From: Parasulfuritortus sp036391875 | GTDB lineage: Bacteria > Pseudomonadota > Gammaproteobacteria > Burkholderiales > Thiobacillaceae | Reading direction: 5' to 3' | DNA: 64,000 bases | Assembly (NCBI GenBank): GCA_036391875.1 | Contig: DASVZA010000003.1 | Span: 62,001 to 126,000, forward strand | Shown: in pieces, positions 11,209 to 18,622 of the stretch | Layout of the letters: each line of letters starts with the position of its first letter | Numbering within the stretch: position 1 is the first letter of the stretch | The notes under the pieces: generated by a model | What the model saw: only the letters and a program-made list of their open reading frames with translations | The model's database searches: none | Told to the model about the DNA's origin: nothing | Translations under genes and position numbers: made by a program

Positions 11209-11622
11209 CTGCGGCCTCCTTGATTTGCCGGAGCTGTTCTTGCCCCAGGCCGGCGACGCCACAGTCTAATACGCTGTGCTGCCTCCCAAGGGTATCGCTC
11301 CGATCTTCGCGCGGGTCGGTCCGAGCCGGCACCGATCCTCCCATCACTTTCGGAGCCGATTATCCGGGAATGCGGTAAGAATGACCAGCGTATGGTAATG
11401 CGCATCGGCCTGTCTTCATTGCCGTGATTCCAGACGCGATTTCATGACTCGGCAGGCGAACGGCACTGCCGGGTAGAGGTTGATGGCGCCGTCCGGGCCG
11501 CATGCCCGCCGGTGCCCGATTCGGGCCGATGCCCGGCCCGGGATTGGCAGCGGTTCTTGTCCACGCTGCCGGCACGGGGTGCGGCCGCGCCCTCGAGTCG
11601 GACGGCGCGTTGCCGACGCGGT
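11209..11622. other. Intergenic region, no gene seen
   Basis: About 410 bp between the FAD protein gene and a small periplasmic protein gene, both on the minus strand. It should carry the promoter of the FAD protein and kinase pair and the 3' end of the next unit. No convincing ORF, RNA gene or strong terminator was found. Confidence 0.4.
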
Positions 11623-11949
11623 TTACCCGCCGATCCGGCGGCTGACCTTGTTTTCCTGCTGGTTCAAGGTCCGCTGTTCCTGCTTGGTGATGTGGCCGCC
11701 GTTCTGCCGCGCCATGTCGCGTTCCTCCTGGCGGATGGAACGGTCTGCGCGGTGCAGCTTGGCGGCCTTGGCCCTGCCCATCTCGCCTGCCTTCACTTCC
11801 TTGTGGATGCGCGCATCCTGCTTCTTCAGGCGGTCGTTCACCTGTTCACGGCGGGGGTGGGTCTTGTCGAAGCTGCCGTCGGCGGCCAGCACGGTGCCGG
11901 CGGTCAGGAGGGAAGCGGCGACGAACAGGGCTGTCATGATCTTGCTCAT
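11623..11949 (-). CDS. Small secreted protein of unknown function
   Basis: 108 residues with a clear Sec signal peptide (MSKIMTALFVAASLLTAGTVLA, cleavage expected after LAA). The mature part is very basic and helical, with the block THPRREQVNDRLKKQD, repeated R/E/Q-rich helices and a NGGHITKQEQRTLNQQ segment. I recognise this conserved pattern from many proteobacterial hypothetical proteins, but no function is assigned. A GGAGAA ribosome site precedes the ATG at 11949. The gene lies 111 bp downstream of the two-component kinase gene on the same strand and may belong to that regulon. Confidence 0.75.
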   Translation of the reverse strand: MSKIMTALFVAASLLTAGTVLAADGSFDKTHPRREQVNDRLKKQDARIHKEVKAGEMGRAKAAKLHRADRSIRQEERDMARQNGGHITKQEQRTLNQQENKVSRRIGG

Positions 11950-12060
11950 TTTGATTCTCCTTTAGGTTTCGCAAGGCGGATGCATTCCGCCCTGCGAAAC
12001 CATTATTCGCGGCGAAAATTAAAGAATCCTGAGCAAAACGGGCGCAAATGTAACGGGTTG

Positions 12061-13377
12061 TTACCGGCGCTCGGCGGTGGCCCGAAAGGACTGGACGTAG
12101 CGGAACACCAGGCCGTGGCCGGCCGGGTTGTCGTGCAGGTCGACCCGGCCGCCCAGGCGGGCGGCAGCCTCCCGGGCGATGGCGAGACCCAGGCCGCTGC
12201 CTTCGCCTTCGCTGTCGGGCAGGCGGTAGAACGGGTCGAAGGCCCGCTCCCGTTCCTCGGCCGGGATGCCGGGACCGTCGTCGACCACCTCGATCACCGC
12301 GGCGTCGTTCTCGCGCGCCAGCCGGAGCGTGACCGTTCCGCCCGGCGGCGTGTACTTCAGGGCATTCTCCAGCGCATTGCGCAGCACCAGGCGCAGGGCA
12401 TCCGGGTCGACCGTCAGCGGCGGCACGTCGCCGCCGTCCTCCAGGCCGAGGTCGATGTGTTTCGCCTCCGCCATGGGCAACGATTCGGCGATGAGCTGAC
12501 GGACGAAGGCCGGCAGGTCGACCATCGTCGCCGCCTCGTTGCCGGCCTGCAGCCGCGCCAAGTTGAGCAGCTGCACCGTCATCTTGCGGGCCCGCTCGAT
12601 GCCGGCCTGGAGCGGCACCAGCCGTTCGCGCATGGCCTCGGCCGATTCCGCCCGGGCGATGTTCTGGGCCTGCAGCGACAGCGCAGTCAGCGGCGTGCGC
12701 AACTCGTGCGCCGCGTCGGCGACGAAGCGGCGCTGCTCGGCGACCATGCGCTCGACCCGCGCCAGCAGGCGGTTGATGGCCTGCACGAAGGGCACGATCT
12801 CGTCCGGCAGATCCTGCTCGGGCAACGTCGCCGGCCGGTCGGCCGCCTGCCGGTCGAGGTCTTCCGACAGGTGCCGGAGCGCGGTCAGCTCGCGGCGGAC
12901 GATCTGCGCCGTAAGGGCGATCAACACCGGCAGCAGGACCAACAGCGGCAACAGCGTGCGCAGCGCACTGTTCTGGGCGATCTCGTTGCGGCTGTCGGTC
13001 GACTGGGCGACGGCGACCCGACCACCGCCGGCATCGCGCACGTACACCCGCATGGTGCCCTGCCCCGCCCCGGCGTCGAGGGTATGGAAGCCCGGCCCGA
13101 GTCCCGCCGGCAGCCACGCCGGCAGCGGCCCGCCCGGCAGGTGGTAGACATGGATGCGCGACTCGGCATCCTCGACGCCGCGGCCGGCCGCCGCCAGCCG
13201 ACGCATCTCGGCCTGGCTGCCGGCGCCGAGCGCGGCCACCTGGCGCAGGGTGTCGTCCTGGAATTCCTGGGCTTCGGAATAGGCAAAATAGAACGAGACC
13301 AGCGAGGCGAGGATGCCGCCTGCCACGATGGCCAGCGCCAGGCTGCGGGACAGGTGGCGTTGCAGGGAGCGCTTCAC
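12061..13377 (-). CDS. Two-component sensor histidine kinase (QseC/PmrB-like)
   Basis: 438 residues: short N-terminus, membrane helix (about 12-32), periplasmic domain of about 100 residues, second helix (about 142-162), a HAMP-like linker, HisKA with DAAHELRTPLTALSLQ, and HATPase with NALENALKYTPPGG, DDGPGIP and GSGLGLAI. It starts with GTG at 13377, whose GTGA overlaps the stop of the response regulator gene, showing translational coupling. The unit also includes PepSY and COG4705-type proteins upstream. The signal is unknown; cation or envelope stress is plausible by analogy to QseC/PmrB. Confidence 0.92.
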   Translation of the reverse strand: MKRSLQRHLSRSLALAIVAGGILASLVSFYFAYSEAQEFQDDTLRQVAALGAGSQAEMRRLAAAGRGVEDAESRIHVYHLPGGPLPAWLPAGLGPGFHTLDAGAGQGTMRVYVRDAGGGRVAVAQSTDSRNEIAQNSALRTLLPLLVLLPVLIALTAQIVRRELTALRHLSEDLDRQAADRPATLPEQDLPDEIVPFVQAINRLLARVERMVAEQRRFVADAAHELRTPLTALSLQAQNIARAESAEAMRERLVPLQAGIERARKMTVQLLNLARLQAGNEAATMVDLPAFVRQLIAESLPMAEAKHIDLGLEDGGDVPPLTVDPDALRLVLRNALENALKYTPPGGTVTLRLARENDAAVIEVVDDGPGIPAEERERAFDPFYRLPDSEGEGSGLGLAIAREAAARLGGRVDLHDNPAGHGLVFRYVQSFRATAERR

Positions 13378-14036
13378 GATGCCTTGTCCACCAGCCAGCC
13401 GGCGCCGCGCACGTTGCGGATCACGTCGGCGCCCAGCTTGCGGCGCACGCCGTGGATGAGGAAATCGACCGCATTGCTTTCGACCTCCTCGTTCCAGCCA
13501 TAGATGCGCTCCTCCAGTTCGGCCCGGGTCAGGATCGTGCCGGGGCGCAGCAGCAAGGCCTGCAGCAGGGCGAACTCGCGGGCGCTGAGCAGCACGGCGG
13601 CGGCGCCGCTGCGCGCCTCGCGGGTGGCCGGATCGAGACTGACCCGGCCGTTGCCCAGGATCGGCACCACCTGGCCGCCCCGGCGCCGGATCACGGCGCG
13701 CAGCCGGGCCAGCAGTTCGTTGACGTCGAACGGCTTGACCAGATAGTCGTCGGCGCCCAGGTCGAGACCCTTGATGCGGTCCTCGACGCCGTCGCGGGCG
13801 GTGATGACGATGACCGGCAGGGCGCTGCCGCCCTGGCGCAGGCGGCGCAGCACCTCCAGGCCGTCGCGCCTGGGCAGGCCCAGGTCGAGCAGCACCGCCT
13901 GATGCTCGTCGTTCTCCAGGGCGAGCGAGGCGGCAGCCCCGTCCTGGACCCAGTCCACGGCATAGGCCGCGTCCTTGAGCGAGGTGGACACCGCCTCGCC
14001 GATCATGCGGTCGTCCTCGACCAGCAGAATCCTCAT
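13374..14036 (-). CDS. Response regulator, OmpR/PhoB family (QseB/PmrA-like)
   Basis: 220 residues. Receiver domain with acidic pair VEDD, phospho-Asp in VLLDLGLPRRDG, conserved Thr in VIVITARD and Lys in DYLVKPF. A winged-helix DNA-binding domain (residues about 125-218, YGWNEEVESNAVDFLIHGVR and IRNVRGAGWLV) follows. Partner of the overlapping kinase gene. The upstream gene in this unit ends 85 bp away, so an internal promoter is possible. Confidence 0.95.
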   Translation of the reverse strand: MRILLVEDDRMIGEAVSTSLKDAAYAVDWVQDGAAASLALENDEHQAVLLDLGLPRRDGLEVLRRLRQGGSALPVIVITARDGVEDRIKGLDLGADDYLVKPFDVNELLARLRAVIRRRGGQVVPILGNGRVSLDPATREARSGAAAVLLSAREFALLQALLLRPGTILTRAELEERIYGWNEEVESNAVDFLIHGVRRKLGADVIRNVRGAGWLVDKAS

Positions 14037-14121
14037 AGCCGTTTCTCCATGCGACCGGCAGCCAGCCGGCCGTCGGGCCGATAGTGCACCGGCCGCGGCC
14101 GTTCTGGCCAGTGGCCGGCGC

Positions 14122-14880
14122 TCAGTGCGCGAGCCGCGCCGGGCGCTGCTTGAACGTGGCGATGAAGAAGGCGATGGCCAGCAGCAGCGTGGCCGAGGCG
14201 GCGAACCGGCTCATGTCCAGGCCGCCGGCGTGGATCGGCTTGTCCAGCAGGTCGCCGACCACGGCGCCCAGCGGCCGGGTCAGGATGAAGGCCGTCCAGA
14301 ACAGGACGGTGCGCGAGATCCGGGTCCGGTAGTAGGCCGCGACAACCAGCAGCAGCAAGCCGGAGAACATCAGCGCCCCGCCCTCGTAGCCGAGCCCGGC
14401 CGAGTCGGCGGTCCAGTCGCCCAGCGCGGTGCCCAGGGTCTGCGAGAACATGATGGTGACCCAGTAGAACAGCTCCGACCTGGGCGAGCCGATGCTGTCG
14501 ACCGAGACCGAGCCGAGCGTCCGGTACCAGGCCGCCAGGGACAGCATCAGCAGGCTGAACAGCAGCGTCGTGCCGCCGGCATAGCCGATGCCGAGCGAGC
14601 GGTCGGCGAAGTCGGCGAGCGTGGTGCCGACCGTGGTGGTGGCGATGATGGTGGTCCAGTAGACCGCCGGATGGAATTGCCTGGCCCGGATCTGGACCGC
14701 CACGGCGGCCAGGAAGATCGCGGCGAAGATGCCGGTGCCGACCAGGTAGCCGAGGTGCATCGACATGGTGACGGCGTCGCCGCCGGTCTCGCCCAGCGTG
14801 GTGGCCAGGATCTTGATGATCCAGAAGACCAGGGTGACTTCCGGCACCTTGCTCAGCGCGGCTTGGGTTTCCTTGTTCAT
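14122..14880 (-). CDS. COG4705-type integral membrane protein, paralogue 2
   Basis: 252 residues, almost entirely membrane helices. Four internal repeats are visible: FWIIKILATTLGETGGD, YWTTIIATTTVGTTLAD, YWVTIMFSQTLGTALGD and FWTAFILTRPLGAVVGD. Each has an aromatic-W entry, a G in mid-helix and a terminal Asp. This is the uncharacterised membrane-anchored family COG4705 as I recall it; no biochemical role is known. It starts at the ATG at 14880, overlapping the stop of the preceding paralogue by ATGA. The Asp-ending repeats suggest a transport or ion-binding pore, which is inference. Confidence 0.8.
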   Translation of the reverse strand: MNKETQAALSKVPEVTLVFWIIKILATTLGETGGDAVTMSMHLGYLVGTGIFAAIFLAAVAVQIRARQFHPAVYWTTIIATTTVGTTLADFADRSLGIGYAGGTTLLFSLLMLSLAAWYRTLGSVSVDSIGSPRSELFYWVTIMFSQTLGTALGDWTADSAGLGYEGGALMFSGLLLLVVAAYYRTRISRTVLFWTAFILTRPLGAVVGDLLDKPIHAGGLDMSRFAASATLLLAIAFFIATFKQRPARLAH

Positions 14881-15662
14881 GATCCGATCCTTTGTTCGAT
14901 GATGTCCTTGCGGCCCAGCGTCAGGTAGGCGACCAGGCCGGCGATGGCGGCCAGGAATAGCATGCTGGTCTGCACCGTGCCCAGGCCGAGGCCGCCGTTC
15001 GTTGCTGGCTGGGACAGCAGGTCGCCGCACGAGGCGCCCAGCGGCCGGGTCAGGATGTAGGCGACCCAGAAGGCGGCGACCGCATTGGCCCGCATCAGGT
15101 AGTAGGCCGCCGTCACCGCCGAGATGCCGCCGCCGAACAGCAGTGCCGAGTTGGCGTAGCCGAGGTTCATGCGTTCCGCGACCAGGTCGCCCGCCGCCGT
15201 GCCGAGGGCGAAAGTGAATAGGATGGCCGCCCAGTAGTAGAGTTCCCGGCGCCGGGTGGTGATGGCGTGGATCGACAGCGTCCGTTCGCGCCAGTACCAG
15301 ACGGCGAAGGTCGCCGCCAGTGCCAGGCCGAAGGCGGCGGTCGTCACCGGTAGCGGGATGCCCAGGTTGTCGGTCAGGTTGTCGGTGATCAGTGTACCGA
15401 CGATACTGATCAGCACCACCGTCAGCCAATACAGCCAGGGCACGTAGCGGCCGGCCCGGACCTGCGCGGCCAGGAAGGCGGCCAGCAGGCCGGCCATCAC
15501 AACCGAAGTTCCGGTCAGCCCGAAATTCAGATTGAAGTTGAGAAAGTCGGCGGCGGTCTCCCCCACCGTCGTGGCCAGTATCTTGATCAGCCAGAAGTAA
15601 AGCGTGACCTCGGGAACCTTGTTGAGCAGTTCCCGCGCGGCCATGCGCCTGATGTCGTCCAT
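14877..15662 (-). CDS. COG4705-type integral membrane protein, paralogue 1
   Basis: 261 residues, homologous to the next gene in tandem. It shares the N-terminal block KVPEVTLYFWLIKILATTVGE and the same fourfold helix repeat (YWLTVVLISIVGTLITD, YYWAAILFTFALGTAAGD, FWVAYILTRPLGASCGD). The two stop/start codons overlap, so the pair is probably made in equal amounts and may form a heteromer. Encoded between the PepSY protein and the two-component pair. Function unknown. Confidence 0.8.
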   Translation of the reverse strand: MDDIRRMAARELLNKVPEVTLYFWLIKILATTVGETAADFLNFNLNFGLTGTSVVMAGLLAAFLAAQVRAGRYVPWLYWLTVVLISIVGTLITDNLTDNLGIPLPVTTAAFGLALAATFAVWYWRERTLSIHAITTRRRELYYWAAILFTFALGTAAGDLVAERMNLGYANSALLFGGGISAVTAAYYLMRANAVAAFWVAYILTRPLGASCGDLLSQPATNGGLGLGTVQTSMLFLAAIAGLVAYLTLGRKDIIEQRIGS

Positions 15663-15724
15663 TTCCGTTGCTCCCGGTTATGCCTGTGCGTTGCCGATGG
15701 CCGGGGGCCCACCCCCGGCGCAGC

Positions 15725-16063
15725 TCAGTCTTCCTGGTCGCCGTCGTCGTCGTGGTCGACGCGGTCGGCCTTGGCCTCGATCACGCGGCCGTCAGCGGCA
15801 TCGACCTTGACGTCCGTGACCGACTTGCCATTGACCACCTCGACGTCATACACCCCCTGCCCTTTGTGGTGTTCGTACTCGGCCTTCGACGCCTTGCCGC
15901 CGACCTGCCGCTCGGCGGTGGCCACGGCCTGGCCGAGGCCGATGCGGGCCGAGGACACGGCCAGGGCGTCGTTCCCGCCACCGGCACCGGCGGCGAAGGC
16001 GCTGCCCACGGCGGCAGCGGCGAGGACGGCGGCCAGGGCCGCGATACGGGTCTTGCTTTGCAT
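15725..16063 (-). CDS. PepSY-domain periplasmic protein
   Basis: 112 residues. Signal peptide with cleavage near GSAFAAG, then one PepSY domain (AVATAERQVGGKASKAEYEH to VDAADGRVIEAKAD) and a very acidic C-terminal tail (DRVDHDDDGDQED). PepSY domains are small periplasmic modules; many are linked to two-component systems and metal or heme handling. A GAAGGAG ribosome site precedes the ATG at 16063. First gene of the PepSY/COG4705/regulator/kinase unit and divergent from the NIT-ANTAR gene. The His/Asp-rich tail could bind a cation (inference). Confidence 0.85.
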   Translation of the reverse strand: MQSKTRIAALAAVLAAAAVGSAFAAGAGGGNDALAVSSARIGLGQAVATAERQVGGKASKAEYEHHKGQGVYDVEVVNGKSVTDVKVDAADGRVIEAKADRVDHDDDGDQED

Positions 16064-16217
16064 GGTGCTGCTCCTTCAAGTGACGCGCACATTCGCGTGA
16101 GGCTGAAGATAGCGGGCGAGAATTAGCCGACAGTTAGGGACGGGCCGACACCGGCCATCCCGAACGGGGCACGGCGATTGCTTGGTTCAATGGGTCCGTC
16201 CACGCCATCGCCATGCC

Positions 16218-17483
16218 ATGAAGCTCTCCGCGGAAACCATCGTCCTCGTCGCCAAGCGGCACCAGATCGAGGAATTGCAGCGCCTCGCCGCCACCTCACT
16301 GTTCGTCGGGGTGACCGGCCACATGGTGCACAGTCTGCAGGCCGAACGGGGCGCGACCAGCATCTTCCTGGCCTCGGGCGGCAAGCGCTTCGCCGACATC
16401 CGCCAGGAGCTGGCCGGCGAGGCGCAGACCGTGGAACGGCAGCTGCGCACGCTGTTCGAGGTGCAGCTGGAACAGGCCAGCTACGCCAATGCCCGGCTGT
16501 TGTCGCTGATGGCCTGGGTGCTGCTCGGCCTGGATGAACTGCCCGCGCTCAGGCGGCGGATCGGCCGGCACGGGCTGTCCGCGGCCGAGTCCATCGCCGC
16601 CTTCAGCCGCCTGATCGCCGGCCTGGTCTCGCTGATCTTCGAGGTGGCCGACGCCGCCATCGACCCGCGCATCTCCGGCCTGCTGGTCGCGCTCTTCAAC
16701 CTGGTCCAGGGCAAGGAGCTGGCCGGCCAGGAACGGGCGGTCGGCGCGCTCTCCTTCGCCTCCGGCGTGTGCGACGGCGCCCACCAGCAGCGCATCGTCC
16801 ATCTCATCGAGGGCCAGGAGCGTCACTTCCAGGTGTTCGCCGAATTCGCCGAGCAGGCGCTGGCCGACCAGTGGCAGGCGGTGCAGGACGCGCCCTATGC
16901 CGCGCAACTGGAACGGCTGCGCCGCATGCTGTGCCACGCCAAGCCGGGCGCGGCCCTGGATGCCGATCGGAGCGACTTGTGGTTCGAGGCCTGCAGCGAG
17001 CGGCTGACCGCGATCTGGTCGCTGCAGCAGGCCCTGGTCCGGCACCTGCAGGAACGCTGCGCCGCGCTGATCACCGCAGCCGAGGCCGACCTGCAGGATT
17101 CGCAGGGCCTGCTCCAGACCCTGCGCGACAACCCGCCCGCCCGGGCCGGCCAGGCCGAGCGCTTCTTCGATCCCTCGCTCCCGGTCGAGCATGCGCTGGG
17201 CTTCATGTCGCCGGCCGAGGGCGAAGCCCGCCGCGGCCAGTCGATCATCGACCTGCTGCAGGCCCAGTCCCAACGCCTGGCCGGCATGGAGACCGAACTG
17301 GCTGCGGCCCGCCGCGCCCTGGACGAGCGCAAGACCATCGAGCGGGCCAAGGGCATCCTGATGGCCCGCTACAACATCAGCGAGGACGCCGCCTACAAGC
17401 AACTGCGGACTGCCGCCATGGAGCAGAACCGCCGCCTGGCGGACGTGGCCGAGGCGGTCCTGACCCTGGCCGAAGCTCCCTGA
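16218..17483 (+). CDS. nasR: Nitrate-responsive antiterminator: NIT sensor plus ANTAR domain (NasR-like)
   Basis: 421 residues. The N-terminal NIT (nitrate/nitrite-sensing) domain, residues about 25-290, contains the signature HSLQAERGATSIFLASGG. The C-terminal ANTAR domain (about 365-418) has ERAKGILMARYNISEDAAYK and RRLADVAEAV. NasR of Klebsiella has this architecture: nitrate binding to NIT frees ANTAR to bind two-hairpin leader RNAs and prevent termination. I start at the ATG at 16218; the 12-codon upstream extension lacks a ribosome site. The next gene downstream, a formate/nitrite transporter, has exactly such a leader. Two more leaders lie at 37.9 and 41.5 kb. Confidence 0.88.
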   Translation: MKLSAETIVLVAKRHQIEELQRLAATSLFVGVTGHMVHSLQAERGATSIFLASGGKRFADIRQELAGEAQTVERQLRTLFEVQLEQASYANARLLSLMAWVLLGLDELPALRRRIGRHGLSAAESIAAFSRLIAGLVSLIFEVADAAIDPRISGLLVALFNLVQGKELAGQERAVGALSFASGVCDGAHQQRIVHLIEGQERHFQVFAEFAEQALADQWQAVQDAPYAAQLERLRRMLCHAKPGAALDADRSDLWFEACSERLTAIWSLQQALVRHLQERCAALITAAEADLQDSQGLLQTLRDNPPARAGQAERFFDPSLPVEHALGFMSPAEGEARRGQSIIDLLQAQSQRLAGMETELAAARRALDERKTIERAKGILMARYNISEDAAYKQLRTAAMEQNRRLADVAEAVLTLAEAP

Positions 17484-17598
17484 ATTCCGCACAAACTCGG
17501 GGCGGCGGCGGTGCCCGACGCACCACGTCGGAGCCGTTTTGTCCCGGCAGAAACCCCACCTCCGCCCGGAAACACCGCCGTCACTGGCCTTCCTGGTT

Positions 17599-17614
17599 TG
17601 GCACGCTAACTGCT
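17599..17614 (+). promoter_or_regulatory. Sigma-54 (-24/-12) promoter of the FNT operon
   Basis: TGGCACGCTAACTGCT matches the sigma-54 consensus TGGCACG-N4-TTGCW at all defined positions but one (C for the first T of the -12 box). It lies about 80 bp upstream of the antitermination hairpin and 168 bp upstream of the gene start. Equivalent elements precede nrtA and nirB. Confidence 0.75.
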
Positions 17615-17691
17615 AATGATTTGCCATCAGGCCAACGAAGGCTTGAACAGGCCTCAACTCAACGCAGCATTCGCAGCCAAACGGTTTTTTA

Positions 17692-17757
17692 TGGACAACG
17701 GCGTCCATTGCCGATTCCCCATGCGGGGGTCGGGAATGGACGCCGTTTTTGTTTTTT
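17692..17757 (+). promoter_or_regulatory. ANTAR-type antitermination leader: hexaloop hairpin overlapping an intrinsic terminator
   Basis: Antiterminator hairpin TGGAC-AACGGC-GTCCA at 17692-17707 has a six-base loop with A at position 1 and G at position 4, the ANTAR-target signature. Its 3' part is also the start of a long terminator stem: AACGGCGTCCATT (from 17697) pairs with AATGGACGCCGTT (ending at 17747), with an inner CCGA/TCGG helix and a T-run at 17746-17750 plus a second T-run to 17757. The two folds are mutually exclusive. A clear upstream P1 hairpin was not found here. Confidence 0.82.
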
Positions 17758-17781
17758 CACGTCATGGAAAGGGGATATGTC

Positions 17782-18621
17782 ATGGCTTATCTGATGCCTT
17801 CTGAATTCGTCACCAAGATGGTCGACGCCGGTGAATCAAAGATCTTCATGGCGACGCGCGACACGCTGATCCGCGGCTACATGGCCGGCGCCATCCTGGC
17901 GCTCGCCGCCGTGTTCGCCATCACCATCAACGTCCAGACCGGACAGCCGCTGCTCGGCGCCGTCCTGTTCCCGGTCGGCTTCGTCATGCTCTACCTGATG
18001 GGCTTCGACCTGCTCACCGGCGTGTTCATGCTGACGCCGCTGGCCCTGATCGACCGGCGCCCCGGCGTCACCCTGCAGGGCGTGCTGCGCAACTGGGGCC
18101 TGGTATTCATCGGCAACTTCGCCGGCGCGCTCACGGTCGCGGCGATCATGGCCTTCGTCTTCACCTACGGCTTCACCACGGACCCCGGCCCGGTCGGCAC
18201 CAAGATCGCCGGCATCGGCGAGGCCCGCACCCTGGGCTACGCCGCGCACGGCGTGCCCGGCTGGTTCACCATCTTCGTCCGCGGCATGCTGTGCAACTGG
18301 ATGGTGTCCATGGGCGTGGTCGGCGCGATGATCTCCACCCACGTCAGCGGCAAGGTGATCGCCATGTGGATGCCGATCATGCTGTTCTTCTACATGACCT
18401 TCGAGCACTCGGTGGTGAACATGTTCCTGTTCCCGTCCGCGATGATCATGGGCGGCCATTTCTCCATCGCCGACTACTTCATCTGGAACGAGATCCCCAC
18501 CGCCCTGGGCAACCTGGTCGGCGGCATCGCCTTCACCGGCCTGACCCTGTACAGCACCCACGTGCGCACCGCGCCGAAGCGTGCCTTGCAGGCGGTGAAG
18601 GCCATGGCCAAGGCGGCCTGA
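17782..18621 (+). CDS. Formate/nitrite transporter family protein (NirC/FocA type)
   Basis: 279 residues with about six membrane helices, the pentameric FNT channel fold. Family blocks seen: YMAGAILALAAVF, GFDLLTGVFMLTPLA, RNWGLVFIGNFAGAL, FVRGMLCNWMVSMGV and FEHSVVNMFLFP. FNT channels pass nitrite or formate. The nitrogen context and the ANTAR leader favour nitrite. I chose the ATG at 17782, preceded by AAGGGGAT. First gene of a probable unit with the kinase/phosphatase, cyanase and globin. The next gene begins one base after this stop. Confidence 0.88.
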   Translation: MAYLMPSEFVTKMVDAGESKIFMATRDTLIRGYMAGAILALAAVFAITINVQTGQPLLGAVLFPVGFVMLYLMGFDLLTGVFMLTPLALIDRRPGVTLQGVLRNWGLVFIGNFAGALTVAAIMAFVFTYGFTTDPGPVGTKIAGIGEARTLGYAAHGVPGWFTIFVRGMLCNWMVSMGVVGAMISTHVSGKVIAMWMPIMLFFYMTFEHSVVNMFLFPSAMIMGGHFSIADYFIWNEIPTALGNLVGGIAFTGLTLYSTHVRTAPKRALQAVKAMAKAA

Positions 18622-18622
18622 C

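Noticed and set aside
17500..17560. GGTGC-N5-GCACC dyad upstream of the FNT promoter as NtrC site
   Set aside because: The half-sites are in the opposite order to the NtrC consensus.
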